From an uncultured Bacteroidia bacterium (lineage in GTDB: Bacteria; Bacteroidota; Bacteroidia; Bacteroidales; UBA932): a stretch of 56,121 bases of DNA. How positions within the stretch are numbered: the first letter of the stretch is position 1; every line of letters begins with the position of its first letter. Under the pieces are notes generated by a model. The model made no database searches, was not told the DNA's origin, and was given only the letters and a program-made list of their open reading frames with translations. This document shows positions 1 to 7,776 of this stretch, one piece after another. The DNA lies in contig CADBSV010000048.1 of assembly GCA_902797435.1 (NCBI GenBank), positions 1 through 56,121 of the forward strand, read 5' to 3'. The position numbers were made by a program, and so were the translations under genes.

Positions 1-31
1 CTCCCTTTGCTTCAAAGTAAATCTGATTCAT
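1..31 (-). CDS. 5' end of an unidentified gene, cut by window edge
   Basis: The first ten codons of a minus-strand gene are visible (MNQIYFEAKG), reading off the left edge. The start is supported by a Bacteroidetes -7 element (TACCTTTG at 48-55) 16 nt upstream. Ten residues are not enough to name a family. In many Bacteroidales fabH follows rpmF, but this N-terminus does not look like FabH. Confidence 0.45.
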   Translation of the reverse strand, partial: MNQIYFEAKG

Positions 32-47
32 AGTACAGAACTTTTTG

Positions 48-76
48 CAAAGGTAATAAATAAATATTACACCAAA
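48..76 (-). promoter_or_regulatory. Promoter of the left-edge gene
   Basis: On the minus strand TACCTTTG (48-55) matches the Bacteroidetes -7 consensus TAnnTTTG. A TTTG (73-76) lies 17 nt upstream as a possible -33 element, slightly closer than the usual 19-21 nt. Confidence 0.5.
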
Positions 77-81
77 AATAC

Positions 82-112
82 AAAAAAGCACCGGCATTTC
101 GCCGGTGCTTTT
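82..112 (-). terminator. Rho-independent terminator after tRNA-Arg
   Basis: A perfect 8-bp GC-rich stem (88-95 with 101-108) is extended by four A-T pairs, has a 5-nt loop, and is followed on the minus strand by a T-run (complement of 82-87). It starts immediately after the tRNA-Arg 3' end, so it probably ends the typA/yceD/rpmF/tRNA transcript. Confidence 0.85.
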
Positions 113-113
113 G

Positions 114-185
114 TAGCCCCACCAGGAATCGAACCTGGATTTAAGGTTTAGGAAACCTCCGTTCTATCCATTGAACTATAGGGCC
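114..185 (-). tRNA. tRNA-Arg (anticodon CCT)
   Basis: The 72-nt sequence folds as a cloverleaf: acceptor GGCCCTA with TGGGGCT, D-stem GTTC/GAAC, anticodon loop TTCCTAA giving CCT, and a T-arm with GGTTCGATTCC. The discriminator base is A and CCA is not encoded. It reads AGG codons. It lies 38 bp downstream of rpmF on the same strand and is followed at once by a terminator, so it may be co-transcribed with rpmF. Confidence 0.93.
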
Positions 186-223
186 GGCCGAAGCCTCACG
201 AGGAGGACTTCAAGGGAAGGGAG

Positions 224-406
224 TTACTTCTCTTCCTTAACGATGATCTGACGTCCGCGGTAGTATCCGCACTCGGGGCATACCCTGTGATAGATGACTG
301 TTGCGCCGCAGTTGGGGCAAGAGGCAAGGGTAGGTACGGGGGCGAAGTCGTGCGTACGCCTTTTGGCTGTTCTCTGGTGAGAGAATCTGTGTTTCGGATG
401 TGCCAT
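224..406 (-). CDS. rpmF: 50S ribosomal protein L32
   Basis: This 60-residue basic protein is a structural component of the large ribosomal subunit near the peptidyl-transferase region. It has the L32 N-terminus (MAHPKHRFSHQRTAKRR) and two zinc-ligand pairs, CPNC (about residues 30-33) and CPEC (about 43-46), so it is the zinc-binding form. It lies 17 bp after the yceD-like gene, the pairing usual in bacteria, and is followed by tRNA-Arg and a terminator. Length is normal for the family. Confidence 0.95.
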   Translation of the reverse strand: MAHPKHRFSHQRTAKRRTHDFAPVPTLASCPNCGATVIYHRVCPECGYYRGRQIIVKEEK

Positions 407-423
407 TGTTCTATACTTTTAAA

Positions 424-813
424 TTATTGTTCTTTCAAATACTTTGTGGTTTCGCTGTTGCAGCCGCCTTCGGGGTGGACCCGGACCATCGGAAGGGAAG
501 TGAGCACGAAGTCGTAAACCTCCTGGCTTATGTCCAGGACGCCGGACTCCGGAGTGTAAGTTTCCTCAAACGAAGTGTCCACCGGGATGACGAGGCTATC
601 CAGACATCTGTCGCAGGGCACGGTTACGCTGCCGGCTATTGCAGCCTTGACGCCGATGGTGAGTCCGTGGTTGCTCACAACGGCGGTAACCGATATTTCT
701 GCATCCAACAGGTCGGGATTGCCGAAAGTTTCAAAGAACTCCCGCCCGGCTGTCCAGGAAAATTCCGATGTTCCGGAGCGGAGTGTCCGCAGTTCAACTA
801 CAAAGGGTTGCAA
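424..813 (-). CDS. YceD/DUF177 family protein
   Basis: This 129-residue protein belongs to the DUF177 family that nearly always precedes rpmF; family members have been linked to 23S rRNA accumulation and ribosome assembly. The conserved cysteine pair CDRC is present at about residues 73-76, and the C-terminus is acidic as expected. There is no in-frame ATG or GTG near the 5' end. The only reasonable start is TTG at 813, and the frame runs back to the typA stop codon. That TTG lies inside a TAACTTTG element (811-818), so either the element is fortuitous and translation depends on the typA transcript, or an unusual start codon further in is used. Confidence 0.85.
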   Translation of the reverse strand: MQPFVVELRTLRSGTSEFSWTAGREFFETFGNPDLLDAEISVTAVVSNHGLTIGVKAAIAGSVTVPCDRCLDSLVIPVDTSFEETYTPESGVLDISQEVYDFVLTSLPMVRVHPEGGCNSETTKYLKEQ

Positions 814-818
814 AGTTA
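811..818 (-). promoter_or_regulatory. Possible -7 element overlapping the yceD start
   Basis: TAACTTTG on the minus strand matches TAnnTTTG but overlaps the proposed TTG start codon. If it were an active promoter, the transcript would start inside the coding region. Confidence 0.25.
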
Positions 819-837
819 ATAAAATTTTATTTAAAAA

Positions 838-2640
838 CTACTCGTTGTCGCTGTTTCTTTTCCTCTGGAGAGGATCCAGGAAGATTTTACGCATGCGGAG
901 GTGGTGCGGAGTTATCTCAACCATCTCGTCTTCACGGATGTATTCAAGCATTTCTTCGAGGCTCATCTTGATGGGCGGGGGCAGCACTATCTTTTCGTCG
1001 GAACCAGCCGCACGCACGTTCGTGAGCTTCTTTGTCTTGCAGATATTGATGTTGAGGTCCCTTTCGCGGGTATGCTCCCCGACTACCTGTCCGCCATAGA
1101 TTTCCTCACCGGGATCAATGAAGAAGCGGCCGCGGTCGAGCAGTTTGTTCATAGAGTAGGCACTTGAATCTCCGGTTTCGAGAGAGACGAGGGCGCCGTT
1201 GCTGCGGCCTTCGATGTCTCCCTTGTACGGCTGGTATTCCTTGAAGCGGTGAGCTATGACGGCTTCGCCCTGGGATGCCGTGAGCAGATTGCTCCTGAGC
1301 CCCATCAGTCCGCGGGTCGGAATCTCGAATTCCAGAAGAGTGCGGTCGGATCTGGGCTCCATGTGGATGAGGGCACCCTTGCGGCGGGTAGCCAGCTCGA
1401 TGGCGGCACCTACGAACTGCTCCGGAACTTCGATGGAAAGTTCCTCGATAGGTTCGCAGCGGTGTCCGTCTATGGTCTTGTCGAGGACCTTGGGCTGCCC
1501 CACCTGCAGTTCGAAACCTTCGCGGCGCATGGTTTCGATGAGCACCGAAAGATGCAGTACACCGCGGCCGTACACCACGAACGAGTCGGCGCTCAGGCCC
1601 GGCTTTACGCGCAGGGCGAGGTTTTTCTCGAGTTCACGGTCGAGACGTTCCTTGATATGGCGCGACGTGACGAACTTGCCGTCCTTTCCGAAGAAGGGAG
1701 AGTTGTTGATGGTGAAGAGCATGCTCATCGTGGGTTCGTCAACCGCGATGGGGGGAAGGGCCTCCGGAGTTTCCGGATCGGCTATGGTGTCTCCTATTTC
1801 GAATCCGTCGATGCCAACTACGGCGCATATGTCTCCGCACTGGACATCGGCGACTTCACGCTTTCCGAGGCCTTCGAAATCCATGAGCTGCTTGATCTTG
1901 CATTTCTGCTGGATGTCGTAGCGCTTGCACAGGGTTACCTGCTGCCCGCTTTTGAGGCTTCCCCTAGTGATTTTTCCTACGGCGATGCGGCCTACATAGG
2001 GGGAATACTCAAGGGAAGAGATGAGCATCTGGGGAGTTCCTTCCACAATCTGCGGAGCGGGAATCTCCTCAAGAATGGTGTCGAGCAGGAAGGTGATGTC
2101 GCCTGTGGGGTTTTTCCAGTCGGGGCCCATCCAGCCCTGCTTTGCACTTCCGAAAACGGTCTTGAAATCCAGCTGTTCCTCAGTCGCCCCGAGGTTGAAC
2201 ATGAGGTCGAACACCTCTTCCTGAACCTCGTCGGGGCGGCAGTTGGGCTTGTCCACCTTGTTTATCACGACTATGGGTTTCTTGCCCATGCTGAGGGCTT
2301 TCTGGAGGACGAAGCGGGTCTGCGGCATGCAGCCTTCGAATGCATCCACGAGCAGCAGCACGCCGTCGGCCATGTTGAGCACGCGCTCCACTTCACCGCC
2401 GAAATCGCTGTGCCCCGGAGTGTCTATGATGTTGATTTTTACACCCTTGTAGTTGACGGAAACATTCTTTGCAAGGATGGTGATGCCTCTCTCACGTTCG
2501 AGGTCGTTGTTGTCGAGGATGAGCTGGCCGAGGTTCTCGGGCTGGCGTACAAGATTCGCCTGATAGATCATGCGGTCCACCATGGTGGTTTTGCCGTGGT
2601 CCACGTGGGCGATAAGCGCTATGTTTCGGATATCCAACAT
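838..2640 (-). CDS. typA: Ribosome-associated GTPase TypA/BipA
   Basis: This 600-residue translational GTPase of the EF-G/LepA group binds 70S ribosomes and helps large-subunit assembly under stress or cold. Visible motifs: P-loop AHVDHGKTT (residues 11-19), switch I around ERERGITI (48-55), DTPGH (73-77) and NKVD (about 127-130). EF-G domains III and V and the BipA-specific C-terminal domain follow. Length is typical. The start at 2640 is confirmed by the exact N-terminal family pattern and by a -7 element 20 nt upstream. The stop is 24 bp before the yceD-like gene, so the two may share a transcript. Confidence 0.97.
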   Translation of the reverse strand: MLDIRNIALIAHVDHGKTTMVDRMIYQANLVRQPENLGQLILDNNDLERERGITILAKNVSVNYKGVKINIIDTPGHSDFGGEVERVLNMADGVLLLVDAFEGCMPQTRFVLQKALSMGKKPIVVINKVDKPNCRPDEVQEEVFDLMFNLGATEEQLDFKTVFGSAKQGWMGPDWKNPTGDITFLLDTILEEIPAPQIVEGTPQMLISSLEYSPYVGRIAVGKITRGSLKSGQQVTLCKRYDIQQKCKIKQLMDFEGLGKREVADVQCGDICAVVGIDGFEIGDTIADPETPEALPPIAVDEPTMSMLFTINNSPFFGKDGKFVTSRHIKERLDRELEKNLALRVKPGLSADSFVVYGRGVLHLSVLIETMRREGFELQVGQPKVLDKTIDGHRCEPIEELSIEVPEQFVGAAIELATRRKGALIHMEPRSDRTLLEFEIPTRGLMGLRSNLLTASQGEAVIAHRFKEYQPYKGDIEGRSNGALVSLETGDSSAYSMNKLLDRGRFFIDPGEEIYGGQVVGEHTRERDLNINICKTKKLTNVRAAGSDEKIVLPPPIKMSLEEMLEYIREDEMVEITPHHLRMRKIFLDPLQRKRNSDNE

Positions 2641-2660
2641 ACTTCTACTAATTACGGGCG

Positions 2661-2668
2661 CAAAAATA
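2661..2668 (-). promoter_or_regulatory. -7 element upstream of typA
   Basis: TATTTTTG on the minus strand fits TAnnTTTG and ends 20 nt before the typA ATG. No clear -33 TTTG is present at the usual distance. Confidence 0.45.
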
Positions 2669-2735
2669 CAAAAAACTCCCGTTATGAGAAAATACTTTGA
2701 TTATTTCCGCACCCGGGGGTCTCTTCCGCACAGCA

Positions 2736-2785
2736 TCGGGGAGCAGGGAGGCCGGTTTTGCACCCCGGAACTCCCTGCTCCCCGA
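2736..2785. repeat. Perfect 15-bp inverted repeat
   Basis: Bases 2736-2750 pair perfectly with 2771-2785, with a 20-nt loop that has a small inner CCGG/CCGG stem. It lies 46 bp after the DUF4252 stop, in the 190-bp gap before the typA promoter. Neither side carries a T-run, so it is not a standard terminator, although it could still end transcription or block exonucleases. The rest of the gap holds no gene. Confidence 0.6.
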
Positions 2786-2830
2786 AACATTTCACCGCCA
2801 GGCCCTTTCACGACCTGCCGGGAGGAGACT

Positions 2831-3316
2831 CTACTGCGCCGCGCCGGCAACGACCTTCTCGAATTCCGAACGGGGAATGTCGCCTTCAAAACTGATGAAT
2901 GAGGTTTCGTCGGGCTCTATGGCGAGCAGCACGAAACTCTTCACCGAGCGGTCGTCTCCCACCGTGAACATGCGGGTGAGTTCCCCTTCTTCGCTGGCTT
3001 CCATGAGCAGCTCGAAGTTTCCTGCGTCAAGAAGCTTTTCCACGTCGGAGATGATCTTGTCCCCTATAACGCTGTCCTCGGTGTTTAGAATGTACATCCC
3101 GCTCAGGCTGCGGATGATGGGGGAAAGGTTGACATCGCCGTCGTTCATTTCGATGTCGGGGATATGCCCTATGAGGCGGAACATCGCAGGCGAGATGTAA
3201 ACGGCGCTGACGCCCTTCTGTCCTGAGTATTTTTTGTAGAGGCTGCGGCTTGTCTGTGCCGATACGCATACCGCCGTAATAAGCAGGGCGGCCACTGCTG
3301 CAAGTATCTTTTTCAT
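2831..3316 (-). CDS. DUF4252 domain-containing secreted protein
   Basis: The protein has 161 residues and a signal peptide (MKKILAAVAALLITAVCVSAQ). The mature part begins with the DUF4252 pattern KKYSGQKGVSAVYIS and a following amphipathic region. Members are found in Bacteroidetes next to ECF sigma factor genes; biochemical function is unknown. The start at 3316 is chosen because ATG overlaps the upstream stop as ATGA (3313-3316) and gives a clean signal peptide. The frame stays open upstream for another 100 codons but only as a shadow. It is the last gene of a three-gene sigma operon, so a role in envelope sensing or output of that sigma factor is an inference. Confidence 0.8.
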   Translation of the reverse strand: MKKILAAVAALLITAVCVSAQTSRSLYKKYSGQKGVSAVYISPAMFRLIGHIPDIEMNDGDVNLSPIIRSLSGMYILNTEDSVIGDKIISDVEKLLDAGNFELLMEASEEGELTRMFTVGDDRSVKSFVLLAIEPDETSFISFEGDIPRSEFEKVVAGAAQ

Positions 3317-3780
3317 TTCATTATCCTGTTTAAAAGTTCTTCCGTCTTTTCCATTACCGGGACGGCTCCTCCGGCTATTCTGGCAGCCTGATCCCCGCTT
3401 TCGGCGATTCGGCTGAATGTTTTCTGGATTTCTGCATAGGCAAGATACGGGTCGCTGAAGGTGTCTTGAGGCCGCCGGGAAACATTCCTGAATATGATGA
3501 CGGCCGCCGCCAGCGCAGCTGCTGCCGGGATGGCAATCCACGGGAATACGTTGCGGAAGGGCCGGAGCTGCCGTTTGCGGAAGTTTTTTGCGTCGGCCCC
3601 AGGCGTGGCGGTAGCGGAGCAAACGGCAGACTCCGGCCTTCCGGATTCCGCAAGCTCCGCCGCTCCGGCCAGGGCTTCGAGCGATGCCTTCAAATCCGCC
3701 GGTACGCGTACCGACTCGTCCGAAGCGATCTGCTCCAGCTGCTCGGGCGTAAGCCTCTCCAGTTCATTGATATTTTTCAT
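3313..3780 (-). CDS. Single-pass membrane protein, probable anti-sigma factor
   Basis: This 155-residue protein has a soluble N-terminal region rich in Glu/Leu (MKNINELERLTPEQLEQIA), a basic stretch, one transmembrane segment at about residues 80-100, and a periplasmic tail of about 50 residues. No zinc anti-sigma HxxxCxxC motif is seen. Its position between an ECF sigma gene (17-bp overlap upstream) and a DUF4252 gene (4-bp overlap downstream) is what suggests an anti-sigma role. The function is inferred from context and topology, not from a recognised domain. Confidence 0.65.
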   Translation of the reverse strand: MKNINELERLTPEQLEQIASDESVRVPADLKASLEALAGAAELAESGRPESAVCSATATPGADAKNFRKRQLRPFRNVFPWIAIPAAAALAAAVIIFRNVSRRPQDTFSDPYLAYAEIQKTFSRIAESGDQAARIAGGAVPVMEKTEELLNRIMK

Positions 3781-4267
3781 ATTCCTGTCTGATTCTTTTT
3801 CTTGCCAAACTGAGGAGCACTCTAAGGTTACCTTCGCTCAGGCCGGTGCTCCGGGATATTTCGGCGTATTCCTTCTGCTCGAAAACCCTCTGCCTGACTA
3901 CTTCCCGCTGTTTGGGTGGAAGTCCTTCGATGATTGCCAGCACCTTGCGGAGTTTTTCCCTGGTTGCGAGGATGTCGGGTTCGGTTACCATGAAATCGAG
4001 CCTCGGCGAATCTTCGGTGCACCCCAAACTGAAAAATTTCTGGGCCTTGCGGATGCGGTCGATGCACATGTTTCGCAGCATCGTGACTGCATACGCCCTG
4101 GGATTGTTCACGTCGGAGGGCGACTTCGCCAGAAGTTTTATGTACAGATCCTGAACCGCGTCCTTGGCGTCGGACTCGTCTTCCAGCATATAGAACGCCA
4201 CCCTGTAGAGAGCGTCGCTCAGAGGAAGCCATGTGTTTTTGAATTCTGTCTGCGTCATTGCACCCAA
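3764..4267 (-). CDS. ECF-type RNA polymerase sigma factor
   Basis: This 167-residue sigma-70 family protein has region 2 at about residues 15-75 (DAVQDLYIKLLA, then MLRNMCIDRIRK) and region 4 at about 110-160 (LPPKQREVV, then an HTH with LSEGNLRVLLSLARKRIR). There is no region 3, which defines the ECF group. ATG at 4267 is used; a second ATG three codons in (4258) is also possible. A -7 element (4276-4283) lies directly upstream. The gene heads an operon with the probable anti-sigma and DUF4252 genes, so it likely drives an envelope-linked regulon and possibly its own promoter. Confidence 0.88.
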   Translation of the reverse strand: MGAMTQTEFKNTWLPLSDALYRVAFYMLEDESDAKDAVQDLYIKLLAKSPSDVNNPRAYAVTMLRNMCIDRIRKAQKFFSLGCTEDSPRLDFMVTEPDILATREKLRKVLAIIEGLPPKQREVVRQRVFEQKEYAEISRSTGLSEGNLRVLLSLARKRIRQEYEKYQ

Positions 4268-4275
4268 TAGACGTA

Positions 4276-4283
4276 CAAAGATA
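4276..4283 (-). promoter_or_regulatory. -7 element upstream of the ECF sigma operon
   Basis: TATCTTTG on the minus strand matches TAnnTTTG, 8 nt before the first ATG. No TTTG is seen at -33. A 12-bp palindrome TAAACCGGTTTA (4311-4322) lies 27 bp further upstream and overlaps the stop codon of the next gene. Confidence 0.45.
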
Positions 4284-4319
4284 AAAAATGTTAAAGGGCT
4301 ACCTCCTTCATAAACCGGT

Positions 4320-6362
4320 TTATTCTTTGAACCGCGTTTGATAGAGAATATAACCGACAGACCGGCAGGCCTCGATGGTCTCAGGATAAGGCGTATCGCA
4401 ACAGTCCAGGAAGCCGACCTGTAAATTCTCTCCGTCGAAACGGCCGGTGGTGGCCTGATCCATCATCTGATGCCAGTGGATGCCGATGATGAGTGGATGT
4501 TTCAGGGCGCCAAGAGCGTATTTCACATAGAAGGAAGCCCGCTCTTGCTGGCTGCCGCAAGTTTCCAGGGACGGATGGAAGAGGCCTCGGTCATAGGCGC
4601 CGAAATGCCATTCGCCGACCATCACCGGCTTGTCCAGGTCCCCGGGGAGACGGTACGAATCAATCGTGTAACGGTACTGGTTATGGGAAATGACATCGCA
4701 GTATTTCGCCCCTATGGTGACGACGTCCGGATTGCTGCAGACAAAATCCGCAAAACGGCAGCCCATATACAGGACACCCGGAGCAAAGCGGTCGAAGGAC
4801 TCGCGGATGACTTTGTAATACTCTTCGATCACGCGTCTGTTGAACGCAAGGAGATCTTCTTCCGAGGCGTCCGAAGGATCGGTAGCCCGCCCGTGGCGCT
4901 GCTCCAGGAATGCACGCATCGCCTTCTTGGCCGCCTGGGACTCCGGGGCAGCGGCCACACACCTGGCCACATGGGTAGAATCTCCCCATTTGATTTCATT
5001 GTCAACGAAATAACCTAGAAGATAAGGGTCTTCGATATCTCTCTTGTGACGGATGAGCTGCGTTTCTACGGCTTTGCGGAAGCTGGGATCGAACGGGTCC
5101 ATAACCGGGAGCCACGTCCCGTCCGCGCCCTCTATCGGGACACTCCAGATGTCGAAGCGGTCGATGAACGGCGTCCGGTCCATCCTGCAGATGTCGCTGT
5201 CCGAGGAATTGGCTATGGTATTAAGCCCCCAGCTGCGCAGTCTCCTGTGAGCGAGAGCAGCCCAGATGTCCTTGTAGTCCGGACCGTATTTGCGGTATAT
5301 ATTGGCCGAGGAGAAATCGAAGGTGGAATCCTCCTGCCAGAGCTCGTAATACGGGGCCAGCAGTTCATCGTTGGTGAAGCGGAAGCGATAGAGTGAATCA
5401 CCGGGGGCAGGCAGGTATTCGAACATAAAATCGCGGGAGCCCAGATTGCCGCCGTGAAGGGGCGTCACGGCCGAAGATGCATTCACACGTATGATTCCGT
5501 GACTCCAGAAAAGGCAACCCTCGGGATCGATCATCCACCATTTCCCGTTAATCTTCTGGACTCGGAAGTGGCCGGTCGCTTCGTAACGGGGTCCGTCCGC
5601 CCAGCCTCCATATTGGTTCCGGCCGGAGGGCCCGGGATGGGCTTCCAGGTCCTTTTCTTCCGCAATACGGGCTCTTTCGAGGTCCTCGTCACAATGCGTC
5701 TTTCCAGGCCAGTCCCTATGTCTGAACTGTCCATAGCGGTCTATCATCGGGAAGAAAGAAGCGCTGTCGAGCTGCATATAATCCGGGGCAGGCCGGTCTC
5801 CGCGGATCAGCTCCAGGTTTTCGAGGTTCCAGCTGCTTCCGGGGTACTGTTTCTTTGAAATAATGCAGATTTCCCGGACAGCGGAAAGATCCAAGCCGTA
5901 CTGCCTGTGCCGGAATTCGCCGTAAGGAGTACCCCTCATCAAGGTAAGAAGACGGTTGATTTCCGGGTGCAAGATGTCGCAGGGAAGTTTCACCTCCAAC
6001 GTCCTCCGCTCGCCCGGAGCCACCTTGAGACGGTCCTCAAGGATTCCATGCGAAGGGCTGGCCTTCACGTCCGTGTTTTCATTTTTCAGATAGAAATACA
6101 GGGAAAGATAGTCGTCCGGATTGTCATTGCGGACAGTAAAGCGAAGCCGGGAATAGGGACGCATGTCCCAGTCTCCCGTGAGGGAGAAACCGCTTTCCAC
6201 CCGTGTGGGCGTGACGGTAATCTCCCGGGGAGTTACCGTCAATTCGCAGGCTGCATGTGGCTTTACCTCCACCCCGGGGGCATCAAAAGGAAGCGTCGTC
6301 CGGGTGCCGCACCCGCATGCGAGCAGGGCGGCCGGGACAAGTATTATACCGAAGAGTCTCAT
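4320..6362 (-). CDS. GH50-like (clan GH-A) glycosidase lipoprotein
   Basis: The protein has 680 residues and a lipoprotein signal (LLACGC, Cys at about 16). A beta-sandwich or CBM-like region spans about 30-190 and a TIM barrel about 270-680. Probable catalytic acids are E456 in the DNEIKWG motif (acid/base) and E584 in GEWHFG (nucleophile), a pattern I associate with GH50 beta-agarases and related enzymes. The substrate is not certain: an agarase role would be unusual in a gut organism, and activity on another galactan is possible. It is a single-gene unit with its own complete promoter and is not part of the large glycan operons further right. Confidence 0.7.
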   Translation of the reverse strand: MRLFGIILVPAALLACGCGTRTTLPFDAPGVEVKPHAACELTVTPREITVTPTRVESGFSLTGDWDMRPYSRLRFTVRNDNPDDYLSLYFYLKNENTDVKASPSHGILEDRLKVAPGERRTLEVKLPCDILHPEINRLLTLMRGTPYGEFRHRQYGLDLSAVREICIISKKQYPGSSWNLENLELIRGDRPAPDYMQLDSASFFPMIDRYGQFRHRDWPGKTHCDEDLERARIAEEKDLEAHPGPSGRNQYGGWADGPRYEATGHFRVQKINGKWWMIDPEGCLFWSHGIIRVNASSAVTPLHGGNLGSRDFMFEYLPAPGDSLYRFRFTNDELLAPYYELWQEDSTFDFSSANIYRKYGPDYKDIWAALAHRRLRSWGLNTIANSSDSDICRMDRTPFIDRFDIWSVPIEGADGTWLPVMDPFDPSFRKAVETQLIRHKRDIEDPYLLGYFVDNEIKWGDSTHVARCVAAAPESQAAKKAMRAFLEQRHGRATDPSDASEEDLLAFNRRVIEEYYKVIRESFDRFAPGVLYMGCRFADFVCSNPDVVTIGAKYCDVISHNQYRYTIDSYRLPGDLDKPVMVGEWHFGAYDRGLFHPSLETCGSQQERASFYVKYALGALKHPLIIGIHWHQMMDQATTGRFDGENLQVGFLDCCDTPYPETIEACRSVGYILYQTRFKE

Positions 6363-6381
6363 AAGATGCGGAAGGAGGTTT

Positions 6382-6412
6382 CAAAGGTAAGTAACTCTCA
6401 TCGGTTTTCAAA
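6382..6412 (-). promoter_or_regulatory. Complete Bacteroidetes promoter for the GH50-like gene
   Basis: The minus strand has TTTG (-33; 6409-6412), a 19-nt spacer, and TACCTTTG (-7; 6382-6389), 19 nt before the ATG. This is the best full match to the TTTG-N19-21-TAnnTTTG consensus in the window. Confidence 0.75.
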
Positions 6413-6505
6413 TTCTTTTGAAGATATTTTGAGTTATTTCACAGATTTCGCCAGGAGTCACAATTCCTTTGCATGATGCGGCGCAGTTCATTCTGAAAAA
6501 CTTCT

Positions 6506-6513
6506 TATATTTG
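6506..6513 (+). promoter_or_regulatory. -7 element of the 6526-11430 operon
   Basis: TATATTTG matches TAnnTTTG and ends 12 nt before the ATG at 6526, leaving room for only a very short leader. No TTTG lies at the expected -33 position. Confidence 0.5.
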
Positions 6514-6525
6514 TAATTCGGCATC

Positions 6526-7776
6526 ATGAGAAAAATTACGGCCATAATCGCAGCAGCACTGGAGCTCGCAGCCTGTTCAGGCCCCCGCGGGGAGGTCCCG
6601 GAACTGCTTCGTACGGTGCCGTCGCGCAGTGCTGAAATAGCGTTTTTCCGTCATGCGGACGATGCGCTCGGGCTTCTTCTCGATTCTGCGCACGTGTTCC
6701 GCCAGCTCGACCTCGGTCGGCTTTCGGGCAGTGAAATGGTGCTTTCGTACGACTATGCTCCCGGCTGCGTGCCGCTGCTCTCGCTGAGCGCCGGCCGCTA
6801 CCGGACGGATTCCTCCGAAACGGTGAAAAGCATCATCGCTCAGGCGGAAAAGCTGAAACTTCATGCGGCGTATGTGGCCGATACGGCAAGGCGGAGCGTG
6901 AGTCTGCTGCTCACTCCGTCCACGGCAGCCCTTTCGGACGCGCTCATTCACTTGGAATCAGGAACGTCCATACTGGATGCAGACGATTTTTCAGAAGCGC
7001 TGGCCCTTGCAGACGGCCGCGAAGGCTTCGTAATCGTCCGTAATTCGTCTGCCGGGAATATCCTTCCCAAGTCTTTCCTTGCCGGAGGGGAAGTGCCCCG
7101 CAGACAGCTGGTCCGCTTTGTTGCGGGAGCCTGCAAATGGACTGTAGCGTCTTTTGATTCCTATAAGGAGGAGGGACTCAGGATGGCATTCGCCCCGCTC
7201 GGTCCGCCCCGCTGGTACCTGTCTGTATTCGAAGGCCTGAAGGAAGGTCGTTCCGACCTTGGAAAGATACTTCCCGCCGAGGCCGACTGGGTAGTGGACC
7301 TGCCGCTTCCGGACTGGAAAGCTTTCTATGAGGCGCGATGCCGCTGGATGGACAGCAATTCTGTTCTGGGAGCCCACAACAATGCCTGCAAGGCATCCGG
7401 CAGGACGTATGGCAAAACTCCCGTCCAGTGGCTGTCCGGCATCGGTCCCAGAGAAGTGGTCCGTTTCCGCTGGGAAGGCGGGGAAATCACCGCAATTCGC
7501 TGCTCCAGGGCTCCGAAATTAAAGGTAATCTCACCGAATAACTATCCCGGTTATGCCGGTTTGGTTTTCGGGAGCATATTCTCCGATCCTGAAGGCTCCG
7601 CCTGTCTTACGAAGGGGCGCTGGCTTCTGATAGGCAGCCCCGAAACCCTCAGGGCCTTCAGCGAGGCTGCTCCGGGCGAAGTCTCATTTGGAAGAAAAAT
7701 AAAATATGCAGTTGCCGGGCAGTCTTTCCGGCTTGTCTGCAATGATAAAGAAACCGTACTAAACCTATATAGATGA
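6526..7776 (+). CDS. Lipoprotein of unknown function
   Basis: This 416-residue protein has a lipoprotein signal ending LELAAC (Cys at about 17), so it is probably anchored in the inner or outer membrane facing the periplasm. No catalytic motif or known domain is recognised. The sequence reads as a normal coding region over its full length. It is the first gene of a four-gene unit and overlaps the acyl-CoA ligase by 4 bp (ATGA at 7773-7776), which suggests coupled translation. A link to fatty-acid or envelope metabolism is inference from that neighbour only. Confidence 0.75.
   Translation: MRKITAIIAAALELAACSGPRGEVPELLRTVPSRSAEIAFFRHADDALGLLLDSAHVFRQLDLGRLSGSEMVLSYDYAPGCVPLLSLSAGRYRTDSSETVKSIIAQAEKLKLHAAYVADTARRSVSLLLTPSTAALSDALIHLESGTSILDADDFSEALALADGREGFVIVRNSSAGNILPKSFLAGGEVPRRQLVRFVAGACKWTVASFDSYKEEGLRMAFAPLGPPRWYLSVFEGLKEGRSDLGKILPAEADWVVDLPLPDWKAFYEARCRWMDSNSVLGAHNNACKASGRTYGKTPVQWLSGIGPREVVRFRWEGGEITAIRCSRAPKLKVISPNNYPGYAGLVFGSIFSDPEGSACLTKGRWLLIGSPETLRAFSEAAPGEVSFGRKIKYAVAGQSFRLVCNDKETVLNLYR

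Noticed and set aside
1249..2700. Long plus-strand open frame antisense to typA
   Set aside because: It is a shadow of a conserved gene with high third-position G+C; no recognisable protein pattern.
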